NCBI GenBank assembly: GCA_004297985.1
Contig: SCRA01000002.1
Coordinates: 1-39,305 of the forward strand
Reading direction: 5' to 3'
From: a bacterium
GTDB lineage: Bacteria; Vulcanimicrobiota; Vulcanimicrobiia; Vulcanimicrobiales; SCRA01
DNA length: 39,305 nucleotides
A program made the position numbers and the translations under genes. Position 1 is the first letter of the stretch, and every line of letters begins with the position of its first letter. A model generated the notes under the pieces. That model did not search any database and had not been told where the DNA came from. It saw nothing but the letters and a program-made list of their open reading frames with translations. Positions 7,425-15,698 of the stretch are shown here, piece after piece.

Positions 7425-8422
7425 GCGGCGCGCTGTTCGCCCGCCGCCAGCGCCTTGCGGGCCTGCTCGAACGTGGCGACCGGGATCACGCGGATGCCGC
7501 GCGTCCCTTCAATCTCGCGATAGTTGCCAGGCGGGCAGAGAAAGATCTTCGCCCCCGCGCGCTTGGCAGCGATCACTTTCTGCGACGCGCCGTCGATGGG
7601 GCCCACGTTCCCGTCGAAGTCGATCGTACCCGTGCCGGCTACGGAGACCTCGCTCAGCGGCCGCCCGCTGAGCGCGGCGTAGATATCGAGGGCCATCATA
7701 AGGCCGCCGCTGGAGCCGGAGATGCGTTCGAGCTCGCCGCCGAAGCGCACCGGCACAGGCAGGTCCGCTTTCCCCGGCTCAGCCGCAATCAATACGCCGA
7801 TGCGCGGCTGGCCCTGCGGGCTGCCGCTGGTCCCAACGCTCACGATGCGCTCGCTGCCTCTGCGATCGATTCGGATGGTGGCGGGGGTTCCGCCGACGGG
7901 GTGAGTACCCACGATCGCGACCATCCGCGCCAGCGAGGTAACGGCGTGCCCGTCGACCTCGACGACGATATCGCCGGGCTCGAGCAGGCCGCGCGCGCGG
8001 CTATTCTTCAGTACGGCCACCACGCGCACGCGCGAAGGAGGCGTTACCACGCGATAGCCTGCGGCGCGCTCGCCAACCACCGCGGCGGCTTGTTGGCTCT
8101 CGATCATGCTGCGCCGTAGTACCTCTCGATACTGCTCGGAGGGGACCCCCGCCGGCTCCAGGTCAGACCGGTGCAGTAGACGATAGCCTGGGGCGTACTT
8201 GGCCAACAGCCCCAGCGGCGAAGCAGGGTAGAGCAGAACGTCCGTCAGGTAGACAGGACGTGCCGGGGACGTGTGTCCTGCCACGCGAATCGCCGCGCGC
8301 AGATCGACCGCGTCCCCTGGCGCCATCACCACGTAGGGAGTCGGGAGATAGAAGAGCGCGGCGAGTAGGACCGCGATCCAGATCACCGTGCGCCATGCAC
8401 GGAGCGGTGCTCTAGACCTCAA
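7421..8422 (-). CDS. PDZ domain / Lon-type (S16) serine protease, YlbL-like
   Basis: A 333-aa protein with an N-terminal membrane anchor (residues 13-28), a PDZ domain (about 130-200, VVAVLKNSRARGLLEPGD) and a C-terminal Lon-type protease domain. The catalytic Ser is in SGSSGGLMMALDIY (Ser about 238) and the catalytic Lys in DGASQKVIAAK (about 282), so the Ser-Lys dyad is intact. This is the architecture of YlbL/SepM-type envelope proteases with the active domain outside the membrane. The start is a TTG 4-5 nt after GGAG, inside the last codons of the coiled-coil gene (11-nt overlap), which implies translational coupling. The gene converges on the Crp-type regulator, with both stops in one CTAG. 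Confidence 0.88.
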   Translation of the reverse strand: MRSRAPLRAWRTVIWIAVLLAALFYLPTPYVVMAPGDAVDLRAAIRVAGHTSPARPVYLTDVLLYPASPLGLLAKYAPGYRLLHRSDLEPAGVPSEQYREVLRRSMIESQQAAAVVGERAAGYRVVTPPSRVRVVAVLKNSRARGLLEPGDIVVEVDGHAVTSLARMVAIVGTHPVGGTPATIRIDRRGSERIVSVGTSGSPQGQPRIGVLIAAEPGKADLPVPVRFGGELERISGSSGGLMMALDIYAALSGRPLSEVSVAGTGTIDFDGNVGPIDGASQKVIAAKRAGAKIFLCPPGNYREIEGTRGIRVIPVATFEQARKALAAGEQRAA

Positions 8423-8972
8423 TCGACTCCATCTTGGCGGTATCCTCGGCGACGGAGATCGGCGAGGTGGGGGCCGAGCGCGGCCCGGCGGCCTTGACCG
8501 GCCTCTCCGGCGTTGGCGTCCCCTGCCGATGACGCTCTGCGCTCAGGGCAGCCTGCCCTTTCTCCACGGATCCCAAGGCCGCACTGAGCCGAGCCTGGAG
8601 CTCTGCCAGCACCTGCGCCGCATAGCCATCGGCCCCCTCGCGAATTTTGGCGGCCTTCTCCTGCGCCTCGCGCAGGATGACGTCAGCGGTCGTGCGCGCC
8701 TGCGTGACCACCACCGAGGTATCTACCATGCTCTCGTGCTCGGTAGCCGCCTCGGCGACGATGTTCTGGGCGCGCTCCTGGGCCTCGCGCAGCACGCGAT
8801 CCTTCTCTCTAGATATCTGCCGCGCACGCTCGACCTCCTCGGGCAGCGTGGCGCGCATCTTCTCGATAAACTCGACCATGCGCTCTTCGGAGACGACGCG
8901 ATAGGAGAACGGAAGCCAGACTCCCTCCTTCACGTATGCCTCGAGCTTATCGATGACGCGGTAGATCGACAT
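8412..8972 (-). CDS. Coiled-coil protein of the coaD locus
   Basis: A 186-aa soluble protein. The first 40 residues (YRVIDKLEAYVKEGVWLPFS) are a conserved-looking cap. Residues about 40-150 form a long Ala/Glu/Arg-rich coiled coil resembling F-type ATPase b/E stalk subunits, and the tail is Pro/Ser-rich and disordered. It has no membrane segment. Genes of this kind sit next to coaD and rsmD in some Gram-positive-related bacteria and are usually annotated only as hypothetical or DivIVA/ATPase-like. The cap plus coiled coil would suit a scaffold or division-associated role, but that is inference. It lies 13 nt after coaD and overlaps the protease gene by 11 nt. Confidence 0.75.
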   Translation of the reverse strand: MSIYRVIDKLEAYVKEGVWLPFSYRVVSEERMVEFIEKMRATLPEEVERARQISREKDRVLREAQERAQNIVAEAATEHESMVDTSVVVTQARTTADVILREAQEKAAKIREGADGYAAQVLAELQARLSAALGSVEKGQAALSAERHRQGTPTPERPVKAAGPRSAPTSPISVAEDTAKMESIEV

Positions 8973-8985
8973 CAGTGCGAACCCC

Positions 8986-9489
8986 CTACGTAGCGTGAGT
9001 GAGTGAGCGGCGACGAAGCTCCATCGTGCGCAGGACGTGCTCCGGCACGAATGCCGAAACGTCGCCGCCGAGGAAGAAGACCTCCTTGACCAGGCTGGAG
9101 CTGACGAACGAGAACTCGGCGCTGGCCATCATGAAGGCCGTGTCGACGTCCTTGGAGAGGCTACGGTTCATGAGCGCGGTCGACATCTCGGACTCGAAGT
9201 CGGAGACCACGCGCAGGCCCTTCACGATGAGATCGGCATCGATCTTCTTGAGATAATCGGCGAGCAGGCCTCTGAAGTGGTCGACGCGCACGTTGGGCAG
9301 GTCGGCCACCGACTCGCGAATCATCCGCTCGCGTTCTTCGAGCGTAAACAGCGGCGAGCGCTTCTGCGGATTGACGACGACGGCTACCGTCAGTCGTGGA
9401 AAAACGCGAGCGGCACGACGCACGATGTCCATGTGCCCGTTGGTGATTGGATCGAAACTCCCGGGATAGACCGCATGGGGCCCGCTCAC
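8986..9489 (-). CDS. coaD: Phosphopantetheine adenylyltransferase
   Basis: A 167-aa enzyme of coenzyme A synthesis (fourth step), transferring AMP from ATP to 4'-phosphopantetheine to give dephospho-CoA. Signatures are textbook: YPGSFDPITNGHMDIVRRA with the nucleotidyltransferase TxGH motif, LFTLEERERMI, VDHFRGLLADY, IVKGLRVVSDFESE, and the EFSFVSSSLVKEV stretch near the C-terminus with the Ser-Ser-x-x-x-Lys-Glu of the family. Length equals the family norm (about 160). Its ATG overlaps the rsmD stop by 4 nt (9486-9489). Confidence 0.97.
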   Translation of the reverse strand: MSGPHAVYPGSFDPITNGHMDIVRRAARVFPRLTVAVVVNPQKRSPLFTLEERERMIRESVADLPNVRVDHFRGLLADYLKKIDADLIVKGLRVVSDFESEMSTALMNRSLSKDVDTAFMMASAEFSFVSSSLVKEVFFLGGDVSAFVPEHVLRTMELRRRSLTHAT

Positions 9490-10040
9490 GACACTACTTC
9501 CTTGAGCTGAAGAAAGGTAAGCGCGACCTCGCCGTACGCCTCGCGCCGCTGGACGCAGTATGGTGCCGGCATGCCGACCGCGGCGCGGCTGCTATGTTCG
9601 TAGATCACCAAACTCCTCTCATCCACGAGCCCTCGCTCGTGCAAGCGCAGCAAGACGCGCTCAGGGACTCCGAGCGCGTACGGCGGGTCGGCGAAGACGA
9701 TATCGAAGCGGCCGTCCAGACGCTCCAGCGCGCGCTCGACGGGCGCGTTGACGACGCGCGCTCGATCCCGCTCGATGCCCAGCTCCACTGCCAAGGCCGC
9801 GATGCGTTGAGCGACGCGGGACTGACCCTCGACGAAGACAACAGCCTGCGCACCACGCGAAAGAGCCTCAAAGCCGATAGCCCCGGTTCCCGCATAGAGA
9901 TCCAGCACGCGAGCCCCGATCGTCCGGCTCCCCAACATCGAGAAGAGGGCCTCCTTCACACGACCCGGTGTCGGCCGTACGCCACGGGACCTCGGCCCCG
10001 CGATACGTCGCCCCCCAAGGGTTCCTCCGGTCAATCGCAT
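9486..10040 (-). CDS. rsmD: 16S rRNA (guanine966-N2)-methyltransferase
   Basis: A 184-aa SAM-dependent methyltransferase acting on 16S rRNA in the small ribosomal subunit. It shows the RsmD N-terminal signature GGTLGGRRI with RPTPGRVKEALFSML, the SAM-binding motif VLDLYAGTGAIGFEALSRGA, and the catalytic DPPY motif in FDIVFADPPYALG. Length is normal for the family. It directly precedes coaD with a 4-nt overlap, the usual rsmD-coaD arrangement, and follows the CHAD gene by 15 nt. Confidence 0.95.
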   Translation of the reverse strand: MRLTGGTLGGRRIAGPRSRGVRPTPGRVKEALFSMLGSRTIGARVLDLYAGTGAIGFEALSRGAQAVVFVEGQSRVAQRIAALAVELGIERDRARVVNAPVERALERLDGRFDIVFADPPYALGVPERVLLRLHERGLVDERSLVIYEHSSRAAVGMPAPYCVQRREAYGEVALTFLQLKEVVS

Positions 10041-10055
10041 CCTGGGTAGCGGTGC

Positions 10056-10508
10056 TTAGGGAGCGGCGCCCGGGGAACCTTGTGGAGAACCGAACCCGGC
10101 GTAGGCGGCCAATACATCGAGCGCTCCGTCCACGGCGAATGCCGTGCGCCAAAGGCGGCGAACGCGCATCAAGAGCCCGCGGCGGTCGCGGTCGATCATC
10201 CTAGCGACGCCGTCGCCGCCCTTGGCGGCCATCGCGAGCAAGACATCGCAGTCGTGGATCTCGCCGAGCATATCCTGCAGCTCCGCCAGGATACGCTCCG
10301 CTGCCTGCGTCTCCGCCGGGAGTTCCACGCGATGGAGCTCCAAGGCATACCGCAAGCGCTTGCAGGCGATGCGCAGATCGTGGAGCGGGGCGGCCTCGCC
10401 GCGGTCCAACGCAAGCGCCCCTGACAGCACCTCTGCCAGACGTAGACGCACGATCTTCCGGCGCATCGCTTCAATGCTCGTGGCGGCGGCGACGCGACGC
10501 GCCTTCAC
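10056..10508 (-). CDS. CHAD domain, C-terminal half (split gene)
   Basis: About 150 aa starting at a GTG that overlaps the previous stop (GTGA). It carries the second helical bundle of a CHAD domain: LHDLRIACKRLRYALELH with its conserved His and basic residues, then LAELQDMLGEIHDCDVLLAM. CHAD proteins bind inorganic polyphosphate through conserved His/Lys/Arg residues. A normal CHAD domain of about 290 aa has two such bundles in one chain; here they are in two reading frames. A run of six G residues (10510-10515) sits right before the junction, and a single -1 shift there would fuse the halves in-frame. It could be a coupled split gene, programmed slippage or a sequence error. Confidence 0.75.
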   Translation of the reverse strand: MKARRVAAATSIEAMRRKIVRLRLAEVLSGALALDRGEAAPLHDLRIACKRLRYALELHRVELPAETQAAERILAELQDMLGEIHDCDVLLAMAAKGGDGVARMIDRDRRGLLMRVRRLWRTAFAVDGALDVLAAYAGFGSPQGSPGAAP

Positions 10509-10930
10509 GCCGCCCCCCAATCGTGTGCCAGCACACACTGAGCGATCGCCTCGCTTGCACGCTCGCCGAGCCGCCGGCGGCGGCTGCGCAGCCTGCGCGC
10601 GATGCGCTCGAGGCGCGCGTGCGCCGTGCCGCGCGCCGCTCGGAGGTAGACTTCCACGCGCGCCAGCAGCACGTCGTTGTCGCGCGCTGCACCCGTGTGA
10701 CGCCCCAATTGCTTGAGGATGCGCAGCCAACCCTCGGCCTCGGGAACGAGCTCGCGCAGATCCTCCAGGGCAGCGCGCAGACGGCGCGCACGCGTGCGAA
10801 CATCATGCAGGGCCTCTACGTCGTGCGGGCGCTCGAGCGCCGCCGCGCGCCGCAGTTCGAAGTCGTCCAGCCGCCGCTCGACCAACTCCCGAGCCCACTC
10901 CGCCAACGCGGCGTCCGGCGGCTGGCTCAC
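10505..10930 (-). CDS. CHAD domain, N-terminal half (split gene)
   Basis: A 141-aa protein with the first CHAD helical bundle: an N-terminal helix (WARELVERRLDDFELRRAA), the conserved EALHDVRTRARRLRAALEDL helix with the signature His, and LGRHTGAARDNDVLLARV. It ends abruptly with AHDWGAA after the G-run, exactly where a full CHAD domain would continue into its second bundle. Its ATG overlaps the stop of the HAD hydrolase by 4 nt, and its own TGA overlaps the GTG of the C-terminal half. CHAD proteins localise to polyphosphate granules. A partner polyphosphate kinase or triphosphatase (CYTH) gene is not in this window. Confidence 0.75.
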   Translation of the reverse strand: MSQPPDAALAEWARELVERRLDDFELRRAAALERPHDVEALHDVRTRARRLRAALEDLRELVPEAEGWLRILKQLGRHTGAARDNDVLLARVEVYLRAARGTAHARLERIARRLRSRRRRLGERASEAIAQCVLAHDWGAA

Positions 10931-11628
10931 GGCGCCAACTCCGCCAGCGTACGGACGGTGACCACATCGTGAGGAAGGGCGCGCAGGTCGGCTGCCGCAG
11001 GGTCGCGCTCGGGCACCCAGACGGCCACCAGCGCCGCGGCGCGCGCGCCAAGGACATCGCCGTCGAGATCGTCACCGACGTACGCGGTACGCTCGGGACG
11101 CGTACCCAGCCGGCTCACCAGGGCGGCGAATGCCTCTGGGGCCGGCTTGAGCGCGCCGATGTGCTCGGAGATCAGCATGGGCAGGTGCGAGAGCCCCAAC
11201 GACTGCGCCTTGGCCTCTTGCAGCGGGCTCCACCCGTTGGTCAGTATGGCAACGGGAATGCCGCGTACCTGCAAACGCTCGATGCAGGCCCGCGCCCCCG
11301 GAGCAGGGCGCATGCCCACGCGCGCCTCCGCCACGACCTCCTCACGCCAACGTGCAACCTCGGCTTTGGCCCGCGACGCGGGAAGATACGCCCCCAAGAA
11401 GATCGCCATGGCCTGATCGATGGTGAGCTGCCCCACGCGTGCCAGCGCAAGAAGCGCGGAGGCGTGCTCGCGTAGCGCACCGCCCACGGCTGCGCCGCGG
11501 CTCGCCGCGGCCTCGCGCGCGTAGCGCAGCATCGTGCGCAACTCAAGCCGGTCGTCGAAACCTAACGTGTGATCGAGATCGAAGCCCAACGCATCCACTT
11601 CGATCTCCGGCGAGAGCCGCACCGCCAT
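10927..11628 (-). CDS. HAD-family hydrolase
   Basis: A 233-aa haloacid dehalogenase-type phosphatase. Motif I is LGFDLDHTLGF (nucleophile Asp in DLDHT), motif II is VAILTNGWSP, motif III is the Lys in GALKPAPEAF, and motif IV is AYVGDDLDGDVLGA, so all catalytic residues are present. The helical insertion after motif I is a class I cap. Substrate is unknown; the family includes phosphoglycolate, pyridoxal-phosphate and nucleotide phosphatases. It lies between a micropeptide candidate (9 nt upstream) and the CHAD gene (4-nt overlap). Placement next to a polyphosphate-binding domain is suggestive but no more. Confidence 0.9.
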   Translation of the reverse strand: MAVRLSPEIEVDALGFDLDHTLGFDDRLELRTMLRYAREAAASRGAAVGGALREHASALLALARVGQLTIDQAMAIFLGAYLPASRAKAEVARWREEVVAEARVGMRPAPGARACIERLQVRGIPVAILTNGWSPLQEAKAQSLGLSHLPMLISEHIGALKPAPEAFAALVSRLGTRPERTAYVGDDLDGDVLGARAAALVAVWVPERDPAAADLRALPHDVVTVRTLAELAP

Positions 11629-11637
11629 CGCTCGTGC

Positions 11638-11736
11638 TCAGCCCGGCTCGCCGCTCGGTATGCCCTCGCGCGCCAACGCCTCGACGTAACGGATGATACA
11701 TGCGGCGCCAAGAGCCGCCCAGATGCGTGTTCTCAT
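11638..11736 (-). CDS. Possible 32-aa small protein between recG and HAD gene
   Basis: An ATG at 11736 follows a very good Shine-Dalgarno (AAGGGAGGC) and opens a 32-codon frame, MRTRIWAALGAACIIRYVEA and a charged tail, ending 9 nt before the HAD hydrolase gene. The frame fills nearly all of the recG-HAD gap. An earlier in-frame ATG (11748) lies one base after the recG stop. The N-terminal half (IWAALGAACII) is hydrophobic and could be a short membrane helix. I recognise no family. Confidence 0.45.
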   Translation of the reverse strand: MRTRIWAALGAACIIRYVEALAREGIPSGEPG

Positions 11737-11749
11737 GCCTCCCTTCATT

Positions 11750-13864
11750 TCAACTCGAGACGACGAGTGCCTGGAGCGTCTCCCCCGCCGCCAAGAGGTG
11801 CCGCAGCCCGTTGTGCTCGGGACGCTCCAACTGCGGATCGGCGGCAACGACGGCGTCGGCATCCGCCTTCGCCTCCGCATAGAGGTGAAAGTCGGCCACG
11901 AGGTTCGCGAGCTTGAAGTTTGCCGCCCCGGACTGCGCCGTCCCACGCAGGTCGCCCGTACCGCGCAGCCGCAGATCCTCTTCGGCGATGGCGAAGCCGT
12001 CGGCGGTTCGCTCGAGCACGCGGAGCCGCTCGCTCTCCGCGTGGTCGTCCGGGGCCACGAGGATGCAGAACGACGTGGCCGCGCCGCGCCCGACGCGACC
12101 GCGTAATTGATGGAGCTGAGCCAGTCCGTAGCGCTGGGCATCGAGGATGACCATCACACTTGCATTGGCGACGTCAACGCCTACCTCGACGACGGTCGTA
12201 GCGACGAGAACGCTTACCTCGTTGCGAGTGAAGGCCGCCATCGCCTCGTCCTTCTCGCGCGCCGGCATCTTCCCGTGGAGCAATCCCACGCGCAGATCGG
12301 GGAAGATCTGGTGGGTAAGCTCGTCGTAGACTTCCGTGGCCCGCGCGATCGCCGCCTTGCTCTCCTCCTCGCCGCCGTTCTTCCTGCCGTTGTCGAGGCC
12401 GATCGAGGGCGTCACGACATAAGCCTGCCGACCCCGCTCGACCTGTTTGCGAACGAAGGCCCAGACGTCGAGCTTGTGGTCCTCGGTGGTAGCGCGCGTG
12501 CGAACCGGCGTGCGCCCCGGCGGAAGCTCATCGATCACCGAGAGGTCAAGGTCCGCATAGAGCGACTGCGCCAGCGTGCGCGGGATGGGCGTGGCCGTCA
12601 TCACCAGCGTGTGCGGAAGATTGCCGCCATAGCCTTTCACGCGCAGCCGCATGCGCTGCTGCACCCCGAACTTGTGCTGCTCGTCGATGATCGCCAGACC
12701 CAGGCGCGCGAAGACCACGTCGTCCTCGAGCAGTGCGTGGGTCCCGATGGCCAGCGACGCGCTGCCGTCGACGAGGTGGCCGAGCGCCTCACGGCGCGCC
12801 TTGGCGCCCTGACCGCCCAGCACCACCTCGACCGGCACCCCAAACGGCAGAAGCAGCGTGGACAACTTGGCGGCGTGCTGACGCGCCAGAATCTCCGTCG
12901 GCGCCATCAGCGCCGCCTGCGCGCCGGCGCGGTGGGCCAGCAGCGCCGCGGCCGCGGCCACCAGCGTCTTACCGCTTCCAACGTCGCCCTGCAGCAGTCG
13001 ATTCATCGCCTGCGGGAGCGCCATGTCTCCCCACATCTCGCGAATGACGCGCCGTTGCGCTCCGGTCAGCGCGAACGGTAACTGGCGCTCCAACTCGTCC
13101 ATCAGATCGTCAGGAGCACTCATCGGCAGAGCGCCGCCGGTGAAGGCACGCTGGGCGCGCTTGATCGCCGCGCCCAACGCTAGGCCCAGGAACTCGCCGT
13201 AGATGACGCGCCTGCGCGCCGCCAACGCCTCAGACATACGCGTTGGCAGATGGATCGCACGGTACGCTTCGCGCGTCGGGAGGAGAGCGTGCTTGCGCTG
13301 CAGATCCTCGGGCAACTCGTCGATCGGGATCTCCAGCAGACGCGGCAGCGCCTTACGGATGACCGCGCGAATCGTTTTGAGAGGGAGACGCGCGGTCTGC
13401 CCGTAGACGGGGAGAACCTCGCCGTCGTACGTCTCCCCGTCGCGCGTCACGCGGTGAAGCGAGACGTTGACCTGAGGTCCTGAGAACGAGCGCTGGACAC
13501 GCCCGCGCACGAAGATCTGCATGCCCTCGCGCAACTGGTTGCGCAGATAGGGGCGCCCGAACCAGACAGCGGTGAACGCGCCGGCGTCGTCGCGCAACAG
13601 CGCCGTCGTCTTCGCGCGTGCGCGCCCCGCCAGGAACTGATGCTTGACGGAGATGACCGTGCCCGCGGCGTTCTCCTCACCCTCTAGCACGCCGCCCAGG
13701 AGATTCGAGGGCGTCGGCGCCGTCAGGTCCTCGTAACGGTACGGGAAGTAGGTGAGGAGGTCGTAGGCGGAAAGCAGGCCCAGCTCACGCTCGAAGAGCG
13801 CGGCCCGCTCCGCTGGGATGATCTCCCGCAGGGGCGTCTGGGGCGCGAGCGCAACGGCCCTCAC
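11750..13864 (-). CDS. recG: ATP-dependent DNA helicase RecG
   Basis: About 704 aa, the normal size. RecG remodels stalled replication forks and Holliday junctions in the cytoplasm. The N-terminal wedge/OB domain (about 1-230) contains [13 protein letters not shown] and the [12 protein letters not shown] strand. Helicase domain 1 has Walker A ([11 protein letters not shown]), the Walker B/DExH variant [16 protein letters not shown] and [11 protein letters not shown]. Domain 2 has [32 protein letters not shown] and QLRGRVGRG. The frame is open upstream, but the GTG at 13864 overlaps the hisIE stop (GTGA) and gives the expected N-terminus, so I start there. It sits downstream of hisF-hisIE and is probably read with them. 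Confidence 0.95.
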   Translation of the reverse strand: MRAVALAPQTPLREIIPAERAALFERELGLLSAYDLLTYFPYRYEDLTAPTPSNLLGGVLEGEENAAGTVISVKHQFLAGRARAKTTALLRDDAGAFTAVWFGRPYLRNQLREGMQIFVRGRVQRSFSGPQVNVSLHRVTRDGETYDGEVLPVYGQTARLPLKTIRAVIRKALPRLLEIPIDELPEDLQRKHALLPTREAYRAIHLPTRMSEALAARRRVIYGEFLGLALGAAIKRAQRAFTGGALPMSAPDDLMDELERQLPFALTGAQRRVIREMWGDMALPQAMNRLLQGDVGSGKTLVAAAAALLAHRAGAQAALMAPTEILARQHAAKLSTLLLPFGVPVEVVLGGQGAKARREALGHLVDGSASLAIGTHALLEDDVVFARLGLAIIDEQHKFGVQQRMRLRVKGYGGNLPHTLVMTATPIPRTLAQSLYADLDLSVIDELPPGRTPVRTRATTEDHKLDVWAFVRKQVERGRQAYVVTPSIGLDNGRKNGGEEESKAAIARATEVYDELTHQIFPDLRVGLLHGKMPAREKDEAMAAFTRNEVSVLVATTVVEVGVDVANASVMVILDAQRYGLAQLHQLRGRVGRGAATSFCILVAPDDHAESERLRVLERTADGFAIAEEDLRLRGTGDLRGTAQSGAANFKLANLVADFHLYAEAKADADAVVAADPQLERPEHNGLRHLLAAGETLQALVVSS

Positions 13865-14505
13865 TTCGCCCGTCGCAGCAGCTCCCGGCCCACGTCGTCG
13901 ATAGTCACGCCCTGTTCGTGCATCAGCACGAGCGTGTGGAAGAGCAGGTCGCTGACTTCCCACGTCAGCTCGTCGTGGTCGTGGTTCTTCGCCGCGATCA
14001 CCACCTCCGTGGCCTCCTCGCCGATCTTCTTGCCGATGCGGTCAACGCCGCCGTGCAGCAGTTTGGAAACGTACGACGCGTCGACGGAGGCGCCGCGGCG
14101 CTGCTCGATCACGCGCTCGAGATGCTCGATCGCTCTTACGAACTCGACGGCGCTGTTGCCGGGCGACTCGCCGGCGCCGCCGAGGCGCTCCGCCAAGACG
14201 TTGTGGAAGCATGTAACCGCACCTGTATGGCAGGCGGGACCCGTGGGCTCCACGAGATAGAGCAACGCGTCGGCGTCGCAGTCGTAACGTACTGCCACGA
14301 CATGCTGCACGTTGCCGGAGGTCTCTCCCTTATTCCAGAGAGCGCCGCGCGAGCGGCTCCAGAGCCACGTGCTGCGCGTCTCCAGCGTGCGCGCCAGCGC
14401 CTCGCGGTTGGCGTACGCCAGGGTCAGCACGTCCTTCGAGCGTGCGTCTTGGACGATCACGGGGAGCAGACCGTCGTCTCCCCAGCATAGCGCCTCAACG
14501 GACAT
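13861..14505 (-). CDS. hisIE: Bifunctional PR-AMP cyclohydrolase / PR-ATP pyrophosphatase
   Basis: About 214 aa; catalyses steps 2 and 3 of histidine synthesis. The N-terminal HisI domain (about 1-110) has the signature [19 protein letters not shown] and the metal-binding [13 protein letters not shown] and ACHTG stretches (three Cys including CDADA). The C-terminal HisE domain (about 125-214) has [31 protein letters not shown] and [14 protein letters not shown], the MazG-like helical pyrophosphatase core. The start [10 protein letters not shown] at 14505 overlaps the hisF stop by 11 nt; the open frame extends 20 codons upstream but is within hisF. Confidence 0.95.
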   Translation of the reverse strand: MSVEALCWGDDGLLPVIVQDARSKDVLTLAYANREALARTLETRSTWLWSRSRGALWNKGETSGNVQHVVAVRYDCDADALLYLVEPTGPACHTGAVTCFHNVLAERLGGAGESPGNSAVEFVRAIEHLERVIEQRRGASVDASYVSKLLHGGVDRIGKKIGEEATEVVIAAKNHDHDELTWEVSDLLFHTLVLMHEQGVTIDDVGRELLRRAK

Positions 14506-15280
14506 CGGCGATGCCCCGAGCGCCGGAGACGGCACGAACGGCGACGCCGCGATCGCGCAACGCATCTTTCAGCGTTGGAATCGACAGCTCGCCGAAGTGG
14601 AAGAGCGAGGCGGCCAGCGCCGCGTCGGCTCCCGCCTCGAAGGCATCGACGAAGTCCTCGATTCCTCCGGCGCCGCCCGAGGCGACGAGCGGCAGGGAGC
14701 TCGCGCTGCGTACCGCGCGCAACAGCTCGAGATCGTAGCCCCGCTTCGTGCCGTCGGTATCGATACTGGTCAACAGGAGCTCGCCGGCGCCGCGCCGCTC
14801 CGCTTCGCGCGCCCAGTCGACGGCATCGACGCCCGTCTGCGTGCGCCCGCCGTTAACGTGCACCTCCCAGCCCTCGGCTCGCCGTTTGGCATCGATGGCC
14901 ACGACGACGCATTGGCCGCCGACGACGCGCGCCGCCTCGTCGAGCACCGCCGGATCACGTACCGCCGCGCTGTTGATGGAGACCTTGTCGCAGCCCGCAC
15001 GCAGCAGATCGACCACGTCATCGACTCCGCGCACGCCGCCGCCCACCGTGAAGGGCATCGTCAGCTCGCACGCCGTCGCCCGCACCACCTCCAGCAGCGC
15101 GCGGCGCCCCTCGATGGTTGCCGTGATGTCCAAGAGGACGAGCTCGTCGGCGCCTTGCTCCTCGTAGGCTCGGGCAAGCGCCACGGGGTCACCTGCGTCG
15201 ACCAATGAAGTGAAGTTCACGCCTTTGACGACGCGGCCGTCTTTGACGTCCAGGCAAGGGATGATGCGGCGGGCAAGCAT
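14495..15280 (-). CDS. hisF: Imidazole glycerol phosphate synthase cyclase subunit
   Basis: About 261 aa, (beta/alpha)8 barrel that with HisH makes imidazole glycerol phosphate and AICAR in histidine synthesis. Signatures: [20 protein letters not shown] (catalytic Asp of CLDV), [57 protein letters not shown] (second catalytic Asp in IDTDGT) and [11 protein letters not shown]. The true start is MLARR at 15280; the longer frame runs through the tandem repeat and is not coding. Only hisF and hisIE are here, so the rest of the his pathway is elsewhere. Confidence 0.96.
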   Translation of the reverse strand: MLARRIIPCLDVKDGRVVKGVNFTSLVDAGDPVALARAYEEQGADELVLLDITATIEGRRALLEVVRATACELTMPFTVGGGVRGVDDVVDLLRAGCDKVSINSAAVRDPAVLDEAARVVGGQCVVVAIDAKRRAEGWEVHVNGGRTQTGVDAVDWAREAERRGAGELLLTSIDTDGTKRGYDLELLRAVRSASSLPLVASGGAGGIEDFVDAFEAGADAALAASLFHFGELSIPTLKDALRDRGVAVRAVSGARGIADVR

Positions 15281-15311
15281 GCCCGGTGATTCTCCCCGTT
15301 CCCCACTCGTT

Positions 15312-15499
15312 CCGCTACGCTGCACTCGTGGAAGCCCCAATGCTTGAAAGGTTCCGGGCCACTCGGCCCGGCTTGCAAGAAGTGCGTTGGCCGCTACGCT
15401 GCACTCGTGGAAGCCCCAATGCTTGAAAGGTTCCGGACCACTCGGCCCGGCTTGCAAGAAGTGCGTTGGCCGCTACGCTGCACTCGTGGAAGCCCCAAT
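15312..15499. repeat. 79-bp tandem repeat, 2.4 copies
   Basis: A unit beginning CCGCTACGCTGCACTCGTGG repeats with a period of exactly 79 bp (start near 15312, 15391 and 15470); the third copy is cut after CCCCAAT at 15499. The two full copies differ by one base (G/A) within CCGGGCC-ACTC-GGCCCGG, which is a perfect 7-bp hairpin in the first copy and has one mismatch (a G-U pair in one RNA strand) in the second. The array lies between tRNA-Cys and hisF. Period 79 is not a multiple of 3, so it is not a coding repeat. Confidence 0.85.
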
Positions 15500-15507
15500 A
15501 AAAAACA

Positions 15508-15581
15508 TGGAGGCGACAGTCGGAGTCGAACCGACGATGGAGCTTTTGCAGAGCTCTGCCTTACCACTTGGCTATGTCGCC
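15508..15581 (-). tRNA. tRNA-Cys (anticodon GCA)
   Basis: The minus strand folds as a full cloverleaf: acceptor GGCGACA paired with TGTCGCC, D-arm AGCCAAGTGGTAAGGC, anticodon arm GAGCT-CTGCAAA-AGCTC with anticodon GCA, and T-arm CGTCGGTTCGACTCCGACT-like sequence. The discriminator base is T, normal for tRNA-Cys, and the 3' CCA is encoded (15510-15508). A T6 run follows directly downstream (positions 15505-15500 on the complementary strand), which probably helps termination. Confidence 0.97.
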
Positions 15582-15698
15582 ACGAGCGGGCCCACGCTCT
15601 CTCGGCGCGGGTCTCCTGTCGATGGGTCGGTGCGGTTCTTCCCAAAGGACACACCGTCCTGCCGAGGGGTTGCGCCAACAGCGCGGAAAGCACGGAGC

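Noticed and set aside
11638-12141. Long minus-strand 167-aa frame
   Set aside because: Mostly Arg/Ser/Thr shadow of recG in another frame; only the last 32 codons after the recG stop are kept as a separate candidate.
14442-15208. Long plus-strand frames opposite hisF
   Set aside because: Composition mirrors the hisF codons on the other strand; no domain or ribosome binding site.
15312-15499. CRISPR-like repetition
   Set aside because: Copies are adjacent and 79 bp long with no unique spacers; no cas genes nearby.
15387-15698. Upstream extension of the CxxC-cluster protein
   Set aside because: It reads through tRNA-Cys and the 79-bp repeat; the real start is ATG 15699.
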